Positions 1 through 12,197 of a DNA stretch of 64,000 nt are shown in pieces (positions within the stretch are counted from its first letter, which is position 1; each line of letters starts with the position of its first letter). A program made the position numbers and the translations under genes. The notes beneath the pieces are model-generated. The model did not search any database and was not told the DNA's origin. It saw only the letters and a program-made list of their open reading frames with translations. This DNA comes from Pseudomonas putida (GTDB lineage: Bacteria; Pseudomonadota; Gammaproteobacteria; Pseudomonadales; Pseudomonadaceae): contig CP163498.1 of assembly GCA_041071465.1 (NCBI GenBank), forward strand, positions 2,198,001 to 2,262,000, written 5' to 3'.

Positions 1-1547
1 ATCGGCATCATTTTCATCACCTTGGCCTGCATCGGATCCGGCGGCGTCGGGTTAAGGCGCTGCTGGATGAACATGGTGGCGCCCATGATGATCGGCAGGA
101 TGAAGAACGGATCCTTGATCGACAGGTCGGTAATCCACAGCATCCACGGAGCCTGGCGCATTTCCACGCTTTCCAGCAGTACCCAGTACAAGGCCAGGAA
201 GACCGGCATCTGTACCAGGATCGGCAGGCAGCCGCCCAGCGGGTTGATCTTCTCTTTCTTGTACAGCTCCATCATCGCCTGGGACATCTTCTGGCGATCG
301 TCACCGAAGCGTTCCTTCAGGGCGGCGAGCTTAGGTGCAACGGCACGCATACGGGCCATGGAGCGGTAGCTGGCAGCCGACAGAGGGAAGAACAGGCCTT
401 TGATCAGCATGGTCAGCACGATGATCGACCAGCCCCAGTTACCCAGGAGGCTGTGGATATGTTGCAGCAGCCAGAAGATCGGTTGGGCGATGAACCACAG
501 GAAGCCGTAGTCGACGGTCAGTTCCAGGCCTGGGGACAACTCTTTCAGCTTGGACTGAATCTTCGGGCCGGCGTACAGCATGGCGCTGGTTTCGACCTTG
601 CCACCAGCAGGCACGCTGATTACGGGGCCGGTGTAGCCAATGATGTAGTTACCCTGGCTGTCCTTGCGGGTCTGAACAACGTTGTTGTCCGACTTGGCCG
701 GAATCCAGGCGGTGACGAAGTAGTGCTGCAGCCAGGCAACCCAGCCGCCGGACACATTTTCTTTCAAACCACCTTTGTCGATGTCCTTCATCGAGACCTT
801 TTTGTAAGGCTCGGAAGCTGTCCACAGGGCTGCACCCAGGTAGGTCGCAGTACCGGTGGCGGTGCTGGAAGAAGGATCGCCGCTGGCGTCACGCTTGAGC
901 TGGGCAAACATGTTGCCGCTCCAGGCCTGGCCGCTCTGGTTGTCGATCAGGTAGCTGACATTCAGGTCGTACTCACCGCGCTTGAAGCTGAAGCGCTTGA
1001 TGTAGTTGACACCGTTGTCGCTGAACTTCAGGTCGACCACCAGTTGTTCCTGGCCGTCGGCCAGCTGGTAGCTCTTCTGCTCGGCGGAATACAGCGGGCG
1101 ACCGCTGGCGCGGGCATCCGGGCCGTTGGCGCCGGTCAGGCCGCTTTGTGCCAGGTAAACACGCTCACCACCGTTGTCGAACAACTGGAACGGAATGTCC
1201 GGGTGGTCTTGACGGCGTGGGTACTTCGGCAGGTTCAACTGGACGATGTCACCACCGACCGGATCGATAGCCAGTTCCAGAACGTCGGTCTTGACTCGGA
1301 TCAGGTCCTTGCTGAGTGCGACCGGTGCCAGTTCGGCAGGGCTCGATTCGGCGTTGGCGCTCGGTACATCGGCGCTGGCACCGTTGTTACCGGCCGGCAC
1401 GCCATCGGGCAAGCCCGGAGCAACAGTGCTGGCAGCAGTATTCTGAGTCGGCAGGGCAGCCTGGCCGTAGTCATCGTTCCACTTCAGGACCATGACGTAG
1501 GACACGACTGCCAGCGCGGCGATCAGGATCGTGCGTTTAATATCCAT
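1..1547 (-). CDS. yidC: Membrane protein insertase YidC (3' end cut by window)
   Basis: YidC inserts and folds inner-membrane proteins, alone or with SecYEG. The start ATG (MDIKRTILIAAL) begins an N-terminal membrane anchor. It is followed by the large periplasmic beta-sandwich domain typical of Gram-negative YidC (about residues 60-340) and by the conserved five-helix insertase core (GNWGWSIIVLT, then KEKINPLGGCLPILVQMPVF). About 515 codons are present; the family is about 560 residues, so only the last helix and basic tail lie outside the window. It is the last gene of the rpmH-rnpA-yidD-yidC cluster and starts 2 bases after the yidD stop, so the two are almost certainly co-translated. Confidence 0.97.
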   Translation of the reverse strand, partial: MDIKRTILIAALAVVSYVMVLKWNDDYGQAALPTQNTAASTVAPGLPDGVPAGNNGASADVPSANAESSPAELAPVALSKDLIRVKTDVLELAIDPVGGDIVQLNLPKYPRRQDHPDIPFQLFDNGGERVYLAQSGLTGANGPDARASGRPLYSAEQKSYQLADGQEQLVVDLKFSDNGVNYIKRFSFKRGEYDLNVSYLIDNQSGQAWSGNMFAQLKRDASGDPSSSTATGTATYLGAALWTASEPYKKVSMKDIDKGGLKENVSGGWVAWLQHYFVTAWIPAKSDNNVVQTRKDSQGNYIIGYTGPVISVPAGGKVETSAMLYAGPKIQSKLKELSPGLELTVDYGFLWFIAQPIFWLLQHIHSLLGNWGWSIIVLTMLIKGLFFPLSAASYRSMARMRAVAPKLAALKERFGDDRQKMSQAMMELYKKEKINPLGGCLPILVQMPVFLALYWVLLESVEMRQAPWMLWITDLSIKDPFFILPIIMGATMFIQQRLNPTPPDPMQAKVMKMMP

Positions 1548-1549
1548 GA

Positions 1550-1795
1550 TTACTCGGCTATCGAAGAAGTTCGGGAGGAAGGAGCGGGTGGAACGGGGTC
1601 GAAACCGCCGTCATTCCACGGATGACAACGCCCCAGGCGACGAACGGCCAGCCACCCACCACGCCAGAGGCCATGGTTTTCAATGGCTTCATATGCGTAA
1701 CAGGAGCAACTGGGGAAAAAACGACAGTGATTGGCCATCAGTGGACTAATGGCGTAACGGTAAAACTGGATCGGAACGAGTGCCAGTTTACGCAT
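1550..1795 (-). CDS. yidD: Membrane protein insertion efficiency factor YidD
   Basis: Small 81-residue protein ([19 protein letters not shown]) with the family features: an amphipathic N-terminus and conserved cysteines in [15 protein letters not shown]. It is membrane associated and helps YidC-dependent insertion. Its start lies inside the 3' end of rnpA (8-base overlap) and its stop is 2 bases before yidC, the usual gene order in proteobacteria. Length is normal for the family. Confidence 0.95.
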   Translation of the reverse strand: MRKLALVPIQFYRYAISPLMANHCRFFPSCSCYAYEAIENHGLWRGGWLAVRRLGRCHPWNDGGFDPVPPAPSSRTSSIAE

Positions 1796-2189
1796 CTTGG
1801 CTGTCTACCCCTGCGGAATTGGCGGTGGCTGCTGGTGCTGGCCGGCTGCGCGCCAGGCGTTTCCAGAGCTTGCCAAAGTGTTGGTGCAATTCCGGGTTTT
1901 CAATCTCACCCAATCCCTTGCGCGCGACGATCACGATGTCCAGGCCGGCAAGCGATTGCTGGTTCAGACGAAAGGAATCGCGCATCAAGCGCTTGAGGCG
2001 GTTGCGTTGAACGGCGAGCTTGACGCTCTTCTTGCCGATTACCAGGCCTAGGCGTGGATGATCGAGGCCGTTCTCGCGAGCAAGGATCAGCAGGTTTTTC
2101 CCTGGAACCTTGCCGGTTGGGGAGTCGAAGACCGCTTTGAAATGCCGGGGTGTAAGCAGTCGCTTTTCCCGACTGAAGTCCTGACTCAC
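1788..2189 (-). CDS. rnpA: Ribonuclease P protein component
   Basis: Protein subunit of RNase P, which with the RNA subunit removes 5' leaders from tRNA precursors. The RNR signature is visible ([20 protein letters not shown]), preceded by [17 protein letters not shown] chose the GTG at 2189 ([12 protein letters not shown]), giving 133 residues. The open frame continues upstream into rpmH, but that part is out of frame with L34 and looks non-coding. A second GTG directly upstream (2192) is an alternative start. Second gene of the rpmH operon, overlapping yidD at its end. Confidence 0.94.
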   Translation of the reverse strand: MSQDFSREKRLLTPRHFKAVFDSPTGKVPGKNLLILARENGLDHPRLGLVIGKKSVKLAVQRNRLKRLMRDSFRLNQQSLAGLDIVIVARKGLGEIENPELHQHFGKLWKRLARSRPAPAATANSAGVDSQDA

Positions 2190-2205
2190 CACCTGTGCCG
2201 AAAAA

Positions 2206-2340
2206 TCAAATGGCCAGACGCTTACGGCCTTTGGCACGACGACGCGACAGAACAGCACGGCCGTTCTTGGTAGCCATACGGGCACGGAAACCGTGGGTGC
2301 GGGCGCGCTTGATGGTGCTTGGTTGGAAAGTACGTTTCAT
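2206..2340 (-). CDS. rpmH: 50S ribosomal protein L34
   Basis: 44-residue, very basic protein beginning [20 protein letters not shown] and ending [12 protein letters not shown], which is diagnostic for L34 of the large ribosomal subunit. First gene of the operon running away from oriC. The promoter at 2401-2429 leaves a leader of about 50 bases. Placement next to dnaA and oriC is the classic pseudomonad arrangement. Confidence 0.97.
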   Translation of the reverse strand: MKRTFQPSTIKRARTHGFRARMATKNGRAVLSRRRAKGRKRLAI

Positions 2341-2400
2341 GGCGTGTTACCTGGTTTGTCGACGACGGGCCGGGATGGCCCCCTTTTTAAGAGACCGGCG

Positions 2401-2429
2401 ATTCTAGAGAAAGCAAGCCCATAGGTCAA
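2401..2429 (-). promoter_or_regulatory. Sigma70 promoter of the rpmH-rnpA-yidD-yidC operon
   Basis: On the minus strand TTGACC (2424-2429) and TAGAAT (2401-2406) are separated by exactly 17 bases, close to the sigma70 consensus, with the rpmH start codon about 60 bases downstream. Seen in the sequence; promoter activity is inferred. Confidence 0.8.
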
Positions 2430-2935
2430 TTTCCAACCAGTCATTCCATATAGAGCGTGTGATGGACGGTGCCTGTTCGATCATCCCCAGGGGGTCCTTG
2501 ATCGGACACACGAATCGGGGACAACATGAAAAAAAAGAAGAGACATATAAAAAGCTTTTCTGAAGAACTTATAAATCTTAAGTGGATAACCTTCTGTGGA
2601 TAACATTCTACAGGCCTTTAAAACCGGGATGTACAGAGTTTTGAAACCTTGTTCTCAACCGGTGCTGCGCTTGTTTTCATCGTGATCGAAAGCTGTGGAT
2701 TAAAATGGTGATTATCCACAGGTGATTTATCAACAGGCGGGCACCCAGGGTTGTGCATAGCCCTCATGGCTGCTTATCCACAGGGCTTATGCACAGTGCC
2801 AGAATGACGTTTTGGTCGATAAATGGCTGTTTTGTCTTGGATCCTAACGTGTCCACATGTGGATAACTGGACGCTCGACCGGTACAATGGCGGTTTGTTT
2901 TTGCCTCATCCGGCTTTCAAACTCAGGGGATATCC
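2430..2935. other. oriC: Chromosomal replication origin oriC (rpmH-dnaA intergenic region)
   Basis: Gene-free stretch between rpmH and dnaA. Exact DnaA boxes TTATCCACA or its complement lie at 2595-2603 (minus), 2712-2720 (plus), 2774-2782 (plus) and 2858-2866 (minus). One-mismatch boxes are at 2581-2589, 2694-2702, 2727-2735 (TTATCAACA) and 2787-2795 (TTATGCACA). An AT-rich segment (2526-2580) lies beside the leftmost boxes. This matches the known origin position and architecture in P. putida and P. aeruginosa. The segment just before dnaA also holds a TACAAT hexamer (2883-2888) that could be a dnaA -10 element, but I find no convincing -35. Confidence 0.93.
2526..2580. other. AT-rich DNA unwinding element of oriC
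   Basis: A 55-base run dominated by A and T (A tract, then ATATAAAAAG and TTATAAATCTTA) in an otherwise GC-rich region, directly adjacent to the first DnaA boxes at 2581-2603. By position and composition this is the likely duplex unwinding element; unwinding itself is inferred. Confidence 0.75.
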
Positions 2936-4468
2936 GTGTCAGTGGAACTTTGGCAGCAGTGCGTGGAGCTTCTGCGCGATGAACTGCCTGCCCAGCAATT
3001 CAACACCTGGATCCGTCCGCTACAGGTCGAAGCCGAAGGCGACGAGTTGCGCGTCTATGCGCCTAACCGTTTCGTTCTCGATTGGGTCAATGAAAAATAC
3101 CTGGGGCGCTTGCTCGAGCTGTTGGGCGAAAACGGCAGCGGCATTGCACCTGCCCTTTCCTTATTAATAGGTAGCCGCCGCAGCTCGGCTCCCCGGGCTG
3201 CGCCTAACGCGCCGGTCAGCGCCGCCGTGGCGGCCTCGCTGGCGCAGACCCAGGCACACAAAGCTGCCCCGACACCAGCAGCGGTCGAGCCAATTGCTGT
3301 GGCCGCAGCCGAGCCGGTGCTGGTCGACGAACTGGCCGAGCCGTCTTCACGTGACAGCTTCGATGCCATGGCCGAGCCCGCTTCGGCACCTGCCAGTAGT
3401 GGCCGCGCCGAACAGCGCACCGTGCAGGTTGAAGGCGCGCTCAAGCACACCAGTTACCTGAACCGTACCTTTACCTTCGACACTTTCGTTGAAGGTAAGT
3501 CGAACCAGCTGGCGCGCGCGGCTGCCTGGCAGGTGGCGGACAACCCCAAGCATGGCTACAACCCGCTGTTCCTTTATGGCGGCGTGGGCCTGGGTAAAAC
3601 CCACCTTATGCATGCTGTGGGTAACCACCTGCTCAAGAAAAACCCGAATGCCAAGGTGGTCTACCTGCATTCGGAGCGCTTCGTTGCGGACATGGTCAAA
3701 GCGCTGCAGCTCAATGCCATCAACGAATTCAAGCGTTTCTACCGTTCGGTGGATGCGTTGCTGATCGACGATATCCAGTTCTTCGCCCGCAAAGAGCGCT
3801 CGCAGGAAGAGTTTTTCCACACCTTCAACGCTCTGCTTGAGGGTGGCCAGCAGGTGATCCTTACCTCTGACCGCTACCCCAAAGAGATCGAAGGCCTGGA
3901 AGAGCGGCTGAAGTCGCGCTTTGGTTGGGGCCTGACGGTGGCTGTCGAGCCACCGGAGCTGGAAACCCGCGTGGCAATCCTGATGAAAAAGGCCGACCAG
4001 GCCAAGGTCGAGCTGCCGCATGATGCCGCCTTCTTCATTGCCCAGCGCATTCGCTCCAACGTACGGGAGCTGGAAGGCGCACTGAAGCGGGTAATTGCCC
4101 ATTCGCACTTCATGGGGCGCGATATCACCATCGAGCTGATCCGTGAATCGCTGAAGGACCTGCTGGCGCTGCAGGATAAATTGGTCAGTGTGGATAATAT
4201 TCAGCGAACCGTCGCCGAGTACTACAAGATCAAAATCTCCGATCTGCTGTCCAAGCGGCGTTCGCGTTCTGTCGCACGGCCACGTCAGGTGGCCATGGCC
4301 CTCTCCAAGGAGCTGACCAACCACAGCCTGCCGGAAATCGGCGACATGTTTGGTGGCCGCGACCATACGACCGTGCTGCACGCCTGCCGCAAGATCAACG
4401 AACTGAAGGAATCCGACGCGGACATCCGCGAGGACTACAAGAACCTGCTGCGGACGCTGACGACCTGA
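2936..4468 (+). CDS. dnaA: Chromosomal replication initiator protein DnaA
   Basis: AAA+ ATPase that binds DnaA boxes and opens oriC. Domain I (residues 1-80, [13 protein letters not shown]) is followed by an Ala/Pro-rich domain II linker (about 90-165) that is long, as is usual in Pseudomonas. Next is the AAA+ domain with Walker A at about 215-222 (GGVGLGKT) and Walker B ([10 protein letters not shown]), and last the DNA-binding domain IV with the signature [15 protein letters not shown]. The start is GTG at 2936 with AGGGG about 10 bases upstream; total 510 residues. An exact DnaA box lies inside the gene (4189-4197). First gene of dnaA-dnaN-recF-gyrB. Confidence 0.98.
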   Translation: MSVELWQQCVELLRDELPAQQFNTWIRPLQVEAEGDELRVYAPNRFVLDWVNEKYLGRLLELLGENGSGIAPALSLLIGSRRSSAPRAAPNAPVSAAVAASLAQTQAHKAAPTPAAVEPIAVAAAEPVLVDELAEPSSRDSFDAMAEPASAPASSGRAEQRTVQVEGALKHTSYLNRTFTFDTFVEGKSNQLARAAAWQVADNPKHGYNPLFLYGGVGLGKTHLMHAVGNHLLKKNPNAKVVYLHSERFVADMVKALQLNAINEFKRFYRSVDALLIDDIQFFARKERSQEEFFHTFNALLEGGQQVILTSDRYPKEIEGLEERLKSRFGWGLTVAVEPPELETRVAILMKKADQAKVELPHDAAFFIAQRIRSNVRELEGALKRVIAHSHFMGRDITIELIRESLKDLLALQDKLVSVDNIQRTVAEYYKIKISDLLSKRRSRSVARPRQVAMALSKELTNHSLPEIGDMFGGRDHTTVLHACRKINELKESDADIREDYKNLLRTLTT

Positions 4469-4508
4469 TGGCCGTCTGCGCAGCTAATTGAAGGCAAGGG
4501 ACTAGACC

Positions 4509-5612
4509 ATGCATTTCACCATTCAACGCGAAGCCCTGTTGAAACCCCTGCAACTGGTCGCCGGTGTCGTCGAGCGCCGTCAGACCTTGCCGGTCCTGTC
4601 CAACGTATTGCTGGTCGTGCAAGGCCAGCAACTGTCGTTGACCGGTACCGACCTGGAAGTCGAGCTGGTAGGCCGGGTGCAACTGGAAGAGCCGGCCGAG
4701 CCTGGCGAAATCACTGTCCCGGCGCGTAAGCTGATGGACATCTGCAAAAGCCTGCCGAACGACGCCCTGATCGATATCAAGGTCGATGAGCAGAAATTGT
4801 TGGTCAAGGCCGGCCGCAGCCGCTTTACGCTGTCGACCCTGCCAGCCAATGACTTCCCGACCGTGGAAGAAGGCCCGGGCTCGCTGACCTGCAACCTTGA
4901 GCAGAGCAAGCTGCGCCGCCTGATCGAGCGCACCAGCTTCGCCATGGCCCAGCAGGATGTTCGTTATTACCTCAACGGCATGCTGCTTGAGGTTTCCCGC
5001 AACACCCTGCGTGCGGTATCCACCGATGGTCACCGTCTGGCGCTCTGCTCCATGACTGCGCCGATCGAGCAGGATGATCGCCATCAGGTCATCGTGCCAC
5101 GTAAAGGTATCTTGGAGTTGGCGCGCCTGCTGACTGACCCGGAAGGCATGGTCAGCATCGTCCTGGGCCAGCACCACATACGCGCCACAACTGGCGAGTT
5201 CACCTTTACCTCCAAGCTGGTGGACGGCAAGTTCCCGGACTACGAGCGCGTCCTGCCAAAAGGCGGCGACAAGCTGGTGGTCGGCGATCGTCAGGCACTG
5301 CGTGAAGCCTTCAGCCGTACGGCGATTCTTTCCAATGAAAAGTACCGCGGTATTCGCCTGCAACTGGCGGCTGGCCAACTGAAGATCCAGGCGAACAACC
5401 CCGAGCAGGAAGAAGCTGAAGAAGAAATCAGCGTGGACTACGAAGGCAGTTCGCTGGAAATTGGCTTCAACGTCAGCTACCTGCTGGACGTGCTGGGCGT
5501 GATGACTACCGAGCAAGTTCGTCTGATCCTGTCCGATTCCAACAGCAGTGCACTGCTGCAGGAAGCTGGCAATGACGATTCTTCCTACGTTGTCATGCCG
5601 ATGCGCCTGTAA
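4509..5612 (+). CDS. dnaN: DNA polymerase III beta subunit (sliding clamp)
   Basis: 367-residue processivity clamp that tethers polymerase III and many repair proteins to DNA. N-terminus MHFTIQREALLKPLQLVAGV and C-terminus SYVVMPMRL are typical of the family, with three clamp domains of about 120 residues each. The ATG follows GAAGGCAAGGG. It lies 40 bases after dnaA and 15 bases before recF, probably in one transcriptional unit, as is classic next to oriC. Confidence 0.98.
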   Translation: MHFTIQREALLKPLQLVAGVVERRQTLPVLSNVLLVVQGQQLSLTGTDLEVELVGRVQLEEPAEPGEITVPARKLMDICKSLPNDALIDIKVDEQKLLVKAGRSRFTLSTLPANDFPTVEEGPGSLTCNLEQSKLRRLIERTSFAMAQQDVRYYLNGMLLEVSRNTLRAVSTDGHRLALCSMTAPIEQDDRHQVIVPRKGILELARLLTDPEGMVSIVLGQHHIRATTGEFTFTSKLVDGKFPDYERVLPKGGDKLVVGDRQALREAFSRTAILSNEKYRGIRLQLAAGQLKIQANNPEQEEAEEEISVDYEGSSLEIGFNVSYLLDVLGVMTTEQVRLILSDSNSSALLQEAGNDDSSYVVMPMRL

Positions 5613-5627
5613 CCTGTAGCAGGCGAA

Positions 5628-9156
<3,529 letters not shown>

Positions 9157-9171
9157 TCAGGTGTAATTCGC

Positions 9172-9213
9172 CAGGCACTAAAAAGCCCGCTGATGCGGGC
9201 TTTTTAGTGCCTG
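9172..9213 (+). terminator. Intrinsic terminator after gyrB
   Basis: Perfect 19-bp inverted repeat around the loop TGAT, with a GC core (AGCCCGC/GCGGGCT), an A run on the left and a T run on the right. The symmetric A/T flanks mean it can also end transcription coming from the minus-strand gene at 9221, so it is probably bidirectional. Confidence 0.93.
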
Positions 9214-9220
9214 CGATTTA

Positions 9221-9628
9221 TCAGTAACCGCTGAGAATATTCACGATCACACCGCTGGCAATCGCCACCAGCACATAGTCGCCATTCACATACAACCAAC
9301 GATGATCACGTGGCGGCGCATACAGGTGGCGCGCTTTCCAGTCGGTCACCCAGTAACGGTCACCCCGGTAATGTGGATCGACTGCGTGACCACGCTGCCA
9401 TTGCTGATGAGGCACCGGCATGCCTTGTTGTGGGCGGAAGTTCGGATCACGGTAAGCAGGACCCCGGCCATTGTCATGGCGACCCTGTTGCTGCGGCTGA
9501 CCATGTGGCGGATTGCCCTGGTGCGATGGGCCGCCATCATGCCGGTCGGGTGGGCCTGGCTGCGCGAAGCTGGCCAGTGGTGCGCTGAGCACGAGCGCGG
9601 CGCAGATCACGGTTAGGGTTTTTTTCAT
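9221..9628 (-). CDS. RcnB-like secreted protein
   Basis: 135 residues. Signal peptide MKKTLTVICAALVLSAPLASFA is followed by a low-complexity segment rich in Pro, Gln, Gly and His (about 23-85). The C-terminal RcnB-type module then shows YRGDRYWVTDWKARHLYAPP and a short hydrophobic end (YVLVAIASGVIVNILSGY). RcnB family members are periplasmic and linked to nickel/cobalt homeostasis in Escherichia coli, or called CigR-like. The His-rich linker would fit metal binding, but that role here is inference. Confidence 0.85.
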   Translation of the reverse strand: MKKTLTVICAALVLSAPLASFAQPGPPDRHDGGPSHQGNPPHGQPQQQGRHDNGRGPAYRDPNFRPQQGMPVPHQQWQRGHAVDPHYRGDRYWVTDWKARHLYAPPRDHRWLYVNGDYVLVAIASGVIVNILSGY

Positions 9629-9757
9629 TTGATGCGGTCCTCTGCCTGTTATCGCCTGGCCAGCACTGACTGCCAGATTCGGTTAACTGATCAGACCACG
9701 ATTTTGCCGGTTTAATGTCAGGACGCAGGTAAAGGTCCGGTAAAGTCAGTCGTCCCC

Positions 9758-11050
9758 TCAGTTCAAGCCGAGCGCCTTCAGTCGGCGATACAGCGTGCGT
9801 TCACTCATACCAAGATGACTGGCCAGTTCGCTACGCGAACCCTTGAACTGCTCCAACGCCTGCGCCAACGCCCCCAAATCATTGCGACGGCTACCCGTTG
9901 TGATCGCCCCCGCCGGCCCGATATCTGCCGGAAAGTGCTCAGGCCTGATCAGCCCGTCATCGGCAAACAGCCGCGCCCTTTCCAGTATGTTGCGCAGCTC
10001 TCGGATATTGCCCGGAAACGGATGCAGCCCAAGTTGCTGCAAGGCATCGTCACTCAGCCTGGGCGTTGGCTTGCCAGCCATGCGCTGCAGCAGGCTCTGC
10101 GCAAGCAGTGGTAGATCTTCCACCCGCTCGCGCAGCGCAGGCAGGCGAATCGGGAAGCCGCTGATACGGTAATACAGGTCTTCACGGAAGGTGCCATCCG
10201 CGACCATTTGCTTGAGCGGCTTGTGGGTGGCCGATACCAGTCGGAAATCTGAATGCACCGTGCGCAAGCTGCCAACCGGGCGGAAGCTGCCAGACTCGAT
10301 CAGGCGCAGCAGCTTCACCTGCATCGCCAGGGGTACTTCACCGATTTCGTCGAGAAACAAGGTGCCGCCATGGGCCGCCTCTGCCAGGCCGATCTTGCGT
10401 TGGTGGGCACCGGTGAACGCACCTTTCTCGTAACCGAACAGCTCACTTTCGAACAAGGATTCGGTCAAACCAGTGCAGTCGACCACCACCAGCGGCCCGT
10501 TGGCCCGTGGGCTGCCCATGTGTAGCGCGCGCGCGAACAGTTCCTTGCCGGTGCCCGACTCACCCTGCAGCAATACCGGAATCTGCGCGGGTGCCGCACG
10601 TTGCAGGCTGGCCAAGGCGGCCTTGAAGGTTGGCGCGCGGCCGACCAAACCTTGCTCCTGGGGCTGTGCCGAGGCGAGGGTGATGGTGGTCAGGCGTTCG
10701 ACAAAGGCCACCACCCTGCCCTGTTCATCCAGGATTGGCCGCAACTCGACGTCGACGTGCTCGGGGCCGCGTGGTGTGTGATGAATGTGCAACACCCGCT
10801 CCGGTACCTTGCTGTCCCACGCCTTGCGCATCGGGCAGTGCTCGCCAGCCTGGTCGCACGGTACGGCATAGTGATGCGAGACCTTGTGGCACTTCTCGCC
10901 CAACGGCGCCTGATCATGCCGGCCGAACTGGCGACGATAGGCCGCATTGGCGGCGAGGATGTTGTAGTCGGTGTCCAGCACGATGGTCGGCAGGGCATCG
11001 TGCTCAAGGTAGGAAACCAGAGCTAGGATGAGGGGATGGGCTTCAGGCAT
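9758..11050 (-). CDS. fisR: FisR-type sigma54-dependent activator of sulfide oxidation
   Basis: 430-residue enhancer-binding protein. The N-terminal PAS-like sensor (about 15-110) holds three cysteines at residues 54, 65 and 72. Next is the AAA+ sigma54 activation domain with Walker A (GESGTGKE), the sigma54-contact motif GAFTGA and Walker B ([12 protein letters not shown]). A C-terminal Fis-type helix-turn-helix follows ([18 protein letters not shown]). In Cupriavidus FisR, cysteines 53, 64 and 71 sense sulfane sulfur; the spacing of 11 and 7 is identical here. The gene is divergent from a persulfide dioxygenase/SQR operon, which supports the assignment. I start at ATG 11050 ([11 protein letters not shown]); a longer frame exists upstream but would run into the control region. 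Confidence 0.88.
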   Translation of the reverse strand: MPEAHPLILALVSYLEHDALPTIVLDTDYNILAANAAYRRQFGRHDQAPLGEKCHKVSHHYAVPCDQAGEHCPMRKAWDSKVPERVLHIHHTPRGPEHVDVELRPILDEQGRVVAFVERLTTITLASAQPQEQGLVGRAPTFKAALASLQRAAPAQIPVLLQGESGTGKELFARALHMGSPRANGPLVVVDCTGLTESLFESELFGYEKGAFTGAHQRKIGLAEAAHGGTLFLDEIGEVPLAMQVKLLRLIESGSFRPVGSLRTVHSDFRLVSATHKPLKQMVADGTFREDLYYRISGFPIRLPALRERVEDLPLLAQSLLQRMAGKPTPRLSDDALQQLGLHPFPGNIRELRNILERARLFADDGLIRPEHFPADIGPAGAITTGSRRNDLGALAQALEQFKGSRSELASHLGMSERTLYRRLKALGLN

Positions 11051-11088
11051 GACGGCACCGTTTGGATGACCGATGCAGGGTAACAAGG

Positions 11089-11138
11089 ACTGCCAAACAC
11101 TGCCATTGGCTGACAGTCGACTGCCACCTTCACTGCCA
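11089..11138. repeat. Four ACTGCCA direct repeats, candidate activator binding sites
   Basis: ACTGCCA occurs at 11089, 11099, 11120 and 11132, that is 10, 21 and 12 bases apart, close to whole turns of the helix. Between copies two and three lies the palindrome CAGTCGACTG, and GCTGTCAGC follows at 11151. The array sits 40-90 bases upstream of a sigma54-type promoter, as expected for an enhancer of the neighbouring FisR-like protein. Binding is inferred. Confidence 0.6.
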
Positions 11139-11175
11139 GTCATGCCAACAGCTGTCAGCAACCTGCCCGTTTCAT

Positions 11176-11191
11176 TGGCCCATGCGCAGCA
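11176..11191 (+). promoter_or_regulatory. Candidate sigma54 (-24/-12) promoter of the sulfide operon
   Basis: TGGCCCATGCGCAGCA has the invariant GG (11177-11178) and GC (11189-11190) separated by exactly 10 bases. A second, weaker candidate at 11199-11214 (TGGCATGCATCTTGAT) has GA instead of GC. Either would start transcription shortly before the dioxygenase gene, and the upstream activator gene is of the sigma54 class. Confidence 0.6.
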
Positions 11192-11272
11192 AAAAGCCTG
11201 GCATGCATCTTGATAAACCTCCTGTCACTGCCTACGCCTGTACAAGGCGGGGCGGATAAATTGGAGAACGTG

Positions 11273-12157
11273 ATGATCATCGGTAACAACCTTCACGTGG
11301 ACGCCTTTTTCGACGAGGCGACCTCGACCATCAGCTACTTGGTCATGGACCGTGAAACCCGGCAATGCGCCTTGATCGACAGCGTGCTGGATTATGACCC
11401 CAAGTCCGGGCGCACCTGCAGCGCATCGGCGGATCGCCTGATCGAGCGCGTGAGCGAGCTGAACGCCAGCGTGCGTTGGGTGCTGGAAACCCATGTACAC
11501 GCCGATCATCTTTCAGCGGCTGCCTACCTCAAGGAAAAGCTCGGCGGCCATACCGCTATCGGCGCGCACATCACCCAAGTGCAGAAGGTGTTCGGTGCCT
11601 TGTTCAATGCCGAGCCTGCCTTCGCCCGTGACGGCAGCCAGTTCGATGTGCTGCTTGAAGACGAGGAAGGTTTCCGCATTGGCAACCTGCATGCCCGTGC
11701 GCTGCATACGCCGGGGCATACGCCTGCATGCATGAGCTTCATGATCGAGGACGCCGGCGAGATCGCAGTGTTCGTCGGCGACACCTTGTTCATGCCCGAC
11801 TACGGCACAGCCCGGTGTGATTTCCCAGGCGCCGACGCCCGTACTTTGTACCGCTCGATTCGTCGTCTGCTGGCGTTCCCCGACCAGACCCGGCTGTTCA
11901 TGTGCCACGACTACCTGCCAGGTGGCCGCGATATGCAGTACGTCACCACCGTGGTAGAGCAGCGCGCCCACAACATCCACATCCACCAGGGTATCGATGA
12001 GGACAGCTTCGTTGCCATGCGCGAAGCCCGCGACAAGACCCTCGACATGCCGGTGCTTATCCTGCCCTCGGTGCAGGTGAACATGCGCAGCGGCCAGCTC
12101 CCCGCGCCGGAAGCAAACGGCGTGAGCTATTTGAAGATCCCGCTGAACAAGCTGTAA
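11273..12157 (+). CDS. Persulfide dioxygenase (metallo-beta-lactamase fold, Blh/ETHE1-like)
   Basis: Iron-dependent enzyme oxidising glutathione persulfide to sulfite and glutathione. The metal motif THVHADHLSAA (H-x-H-x-D-H, about residues 70-78) is visible, with further ligands in HTPGHTPACMSF, FVGDTLF and CHDYLPG. The 294-residue length fits the Blh branch. ATG at 11273 follows GGAG with 6-base spacing; GTG one codon earlier is possible. First gene of an operon with SQR and TauE/SafE, directly divergent from the FisR-like activator, so the physiological role is removal of sulfide-derived persulfide rather than lactam hydrolysis. Confidence 0.9.
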   Translation: MIIGNNLHVDAFFDEATSTISYLVMDRETRQCALIDSVLDYDPKSGRTCSASADRLIERVSELNASVRWVLETHVHADHLSAAAYLKEKLGGHTAIGAHITQVQKVFGALFNAEPAFARDGSQFDVLLEDEEGFRIGNLHARALHTPGHTPACMSFMIEDAGEIAVFVGDTLFMPDYGTARCDFPGADARTLYRSIRRLLAFPDQTRLFMCHDYLPGGRDMQYVTTVVEQRAHNIHIHQGIDEDSFVAMREARDKTLDMPVLILPSVQVNMRSGQLPAPEANGVSYLKIPLNKL

Positions 12158-12197
12158 CCGCCCTGCCCCCATAACCAGATTTTCAGGATTTACCGCC

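Noticed and set aside
453..1625. Plus-strand open frame over yidC
   Set aside because: Shadow of yidC, which is unmistakable on the other strand.
2694..2702. TGTGGATTA counted as an exact DnaA box
   Set aside because: One mismatch; listed only as a weak oriC box and left out of the exact count.
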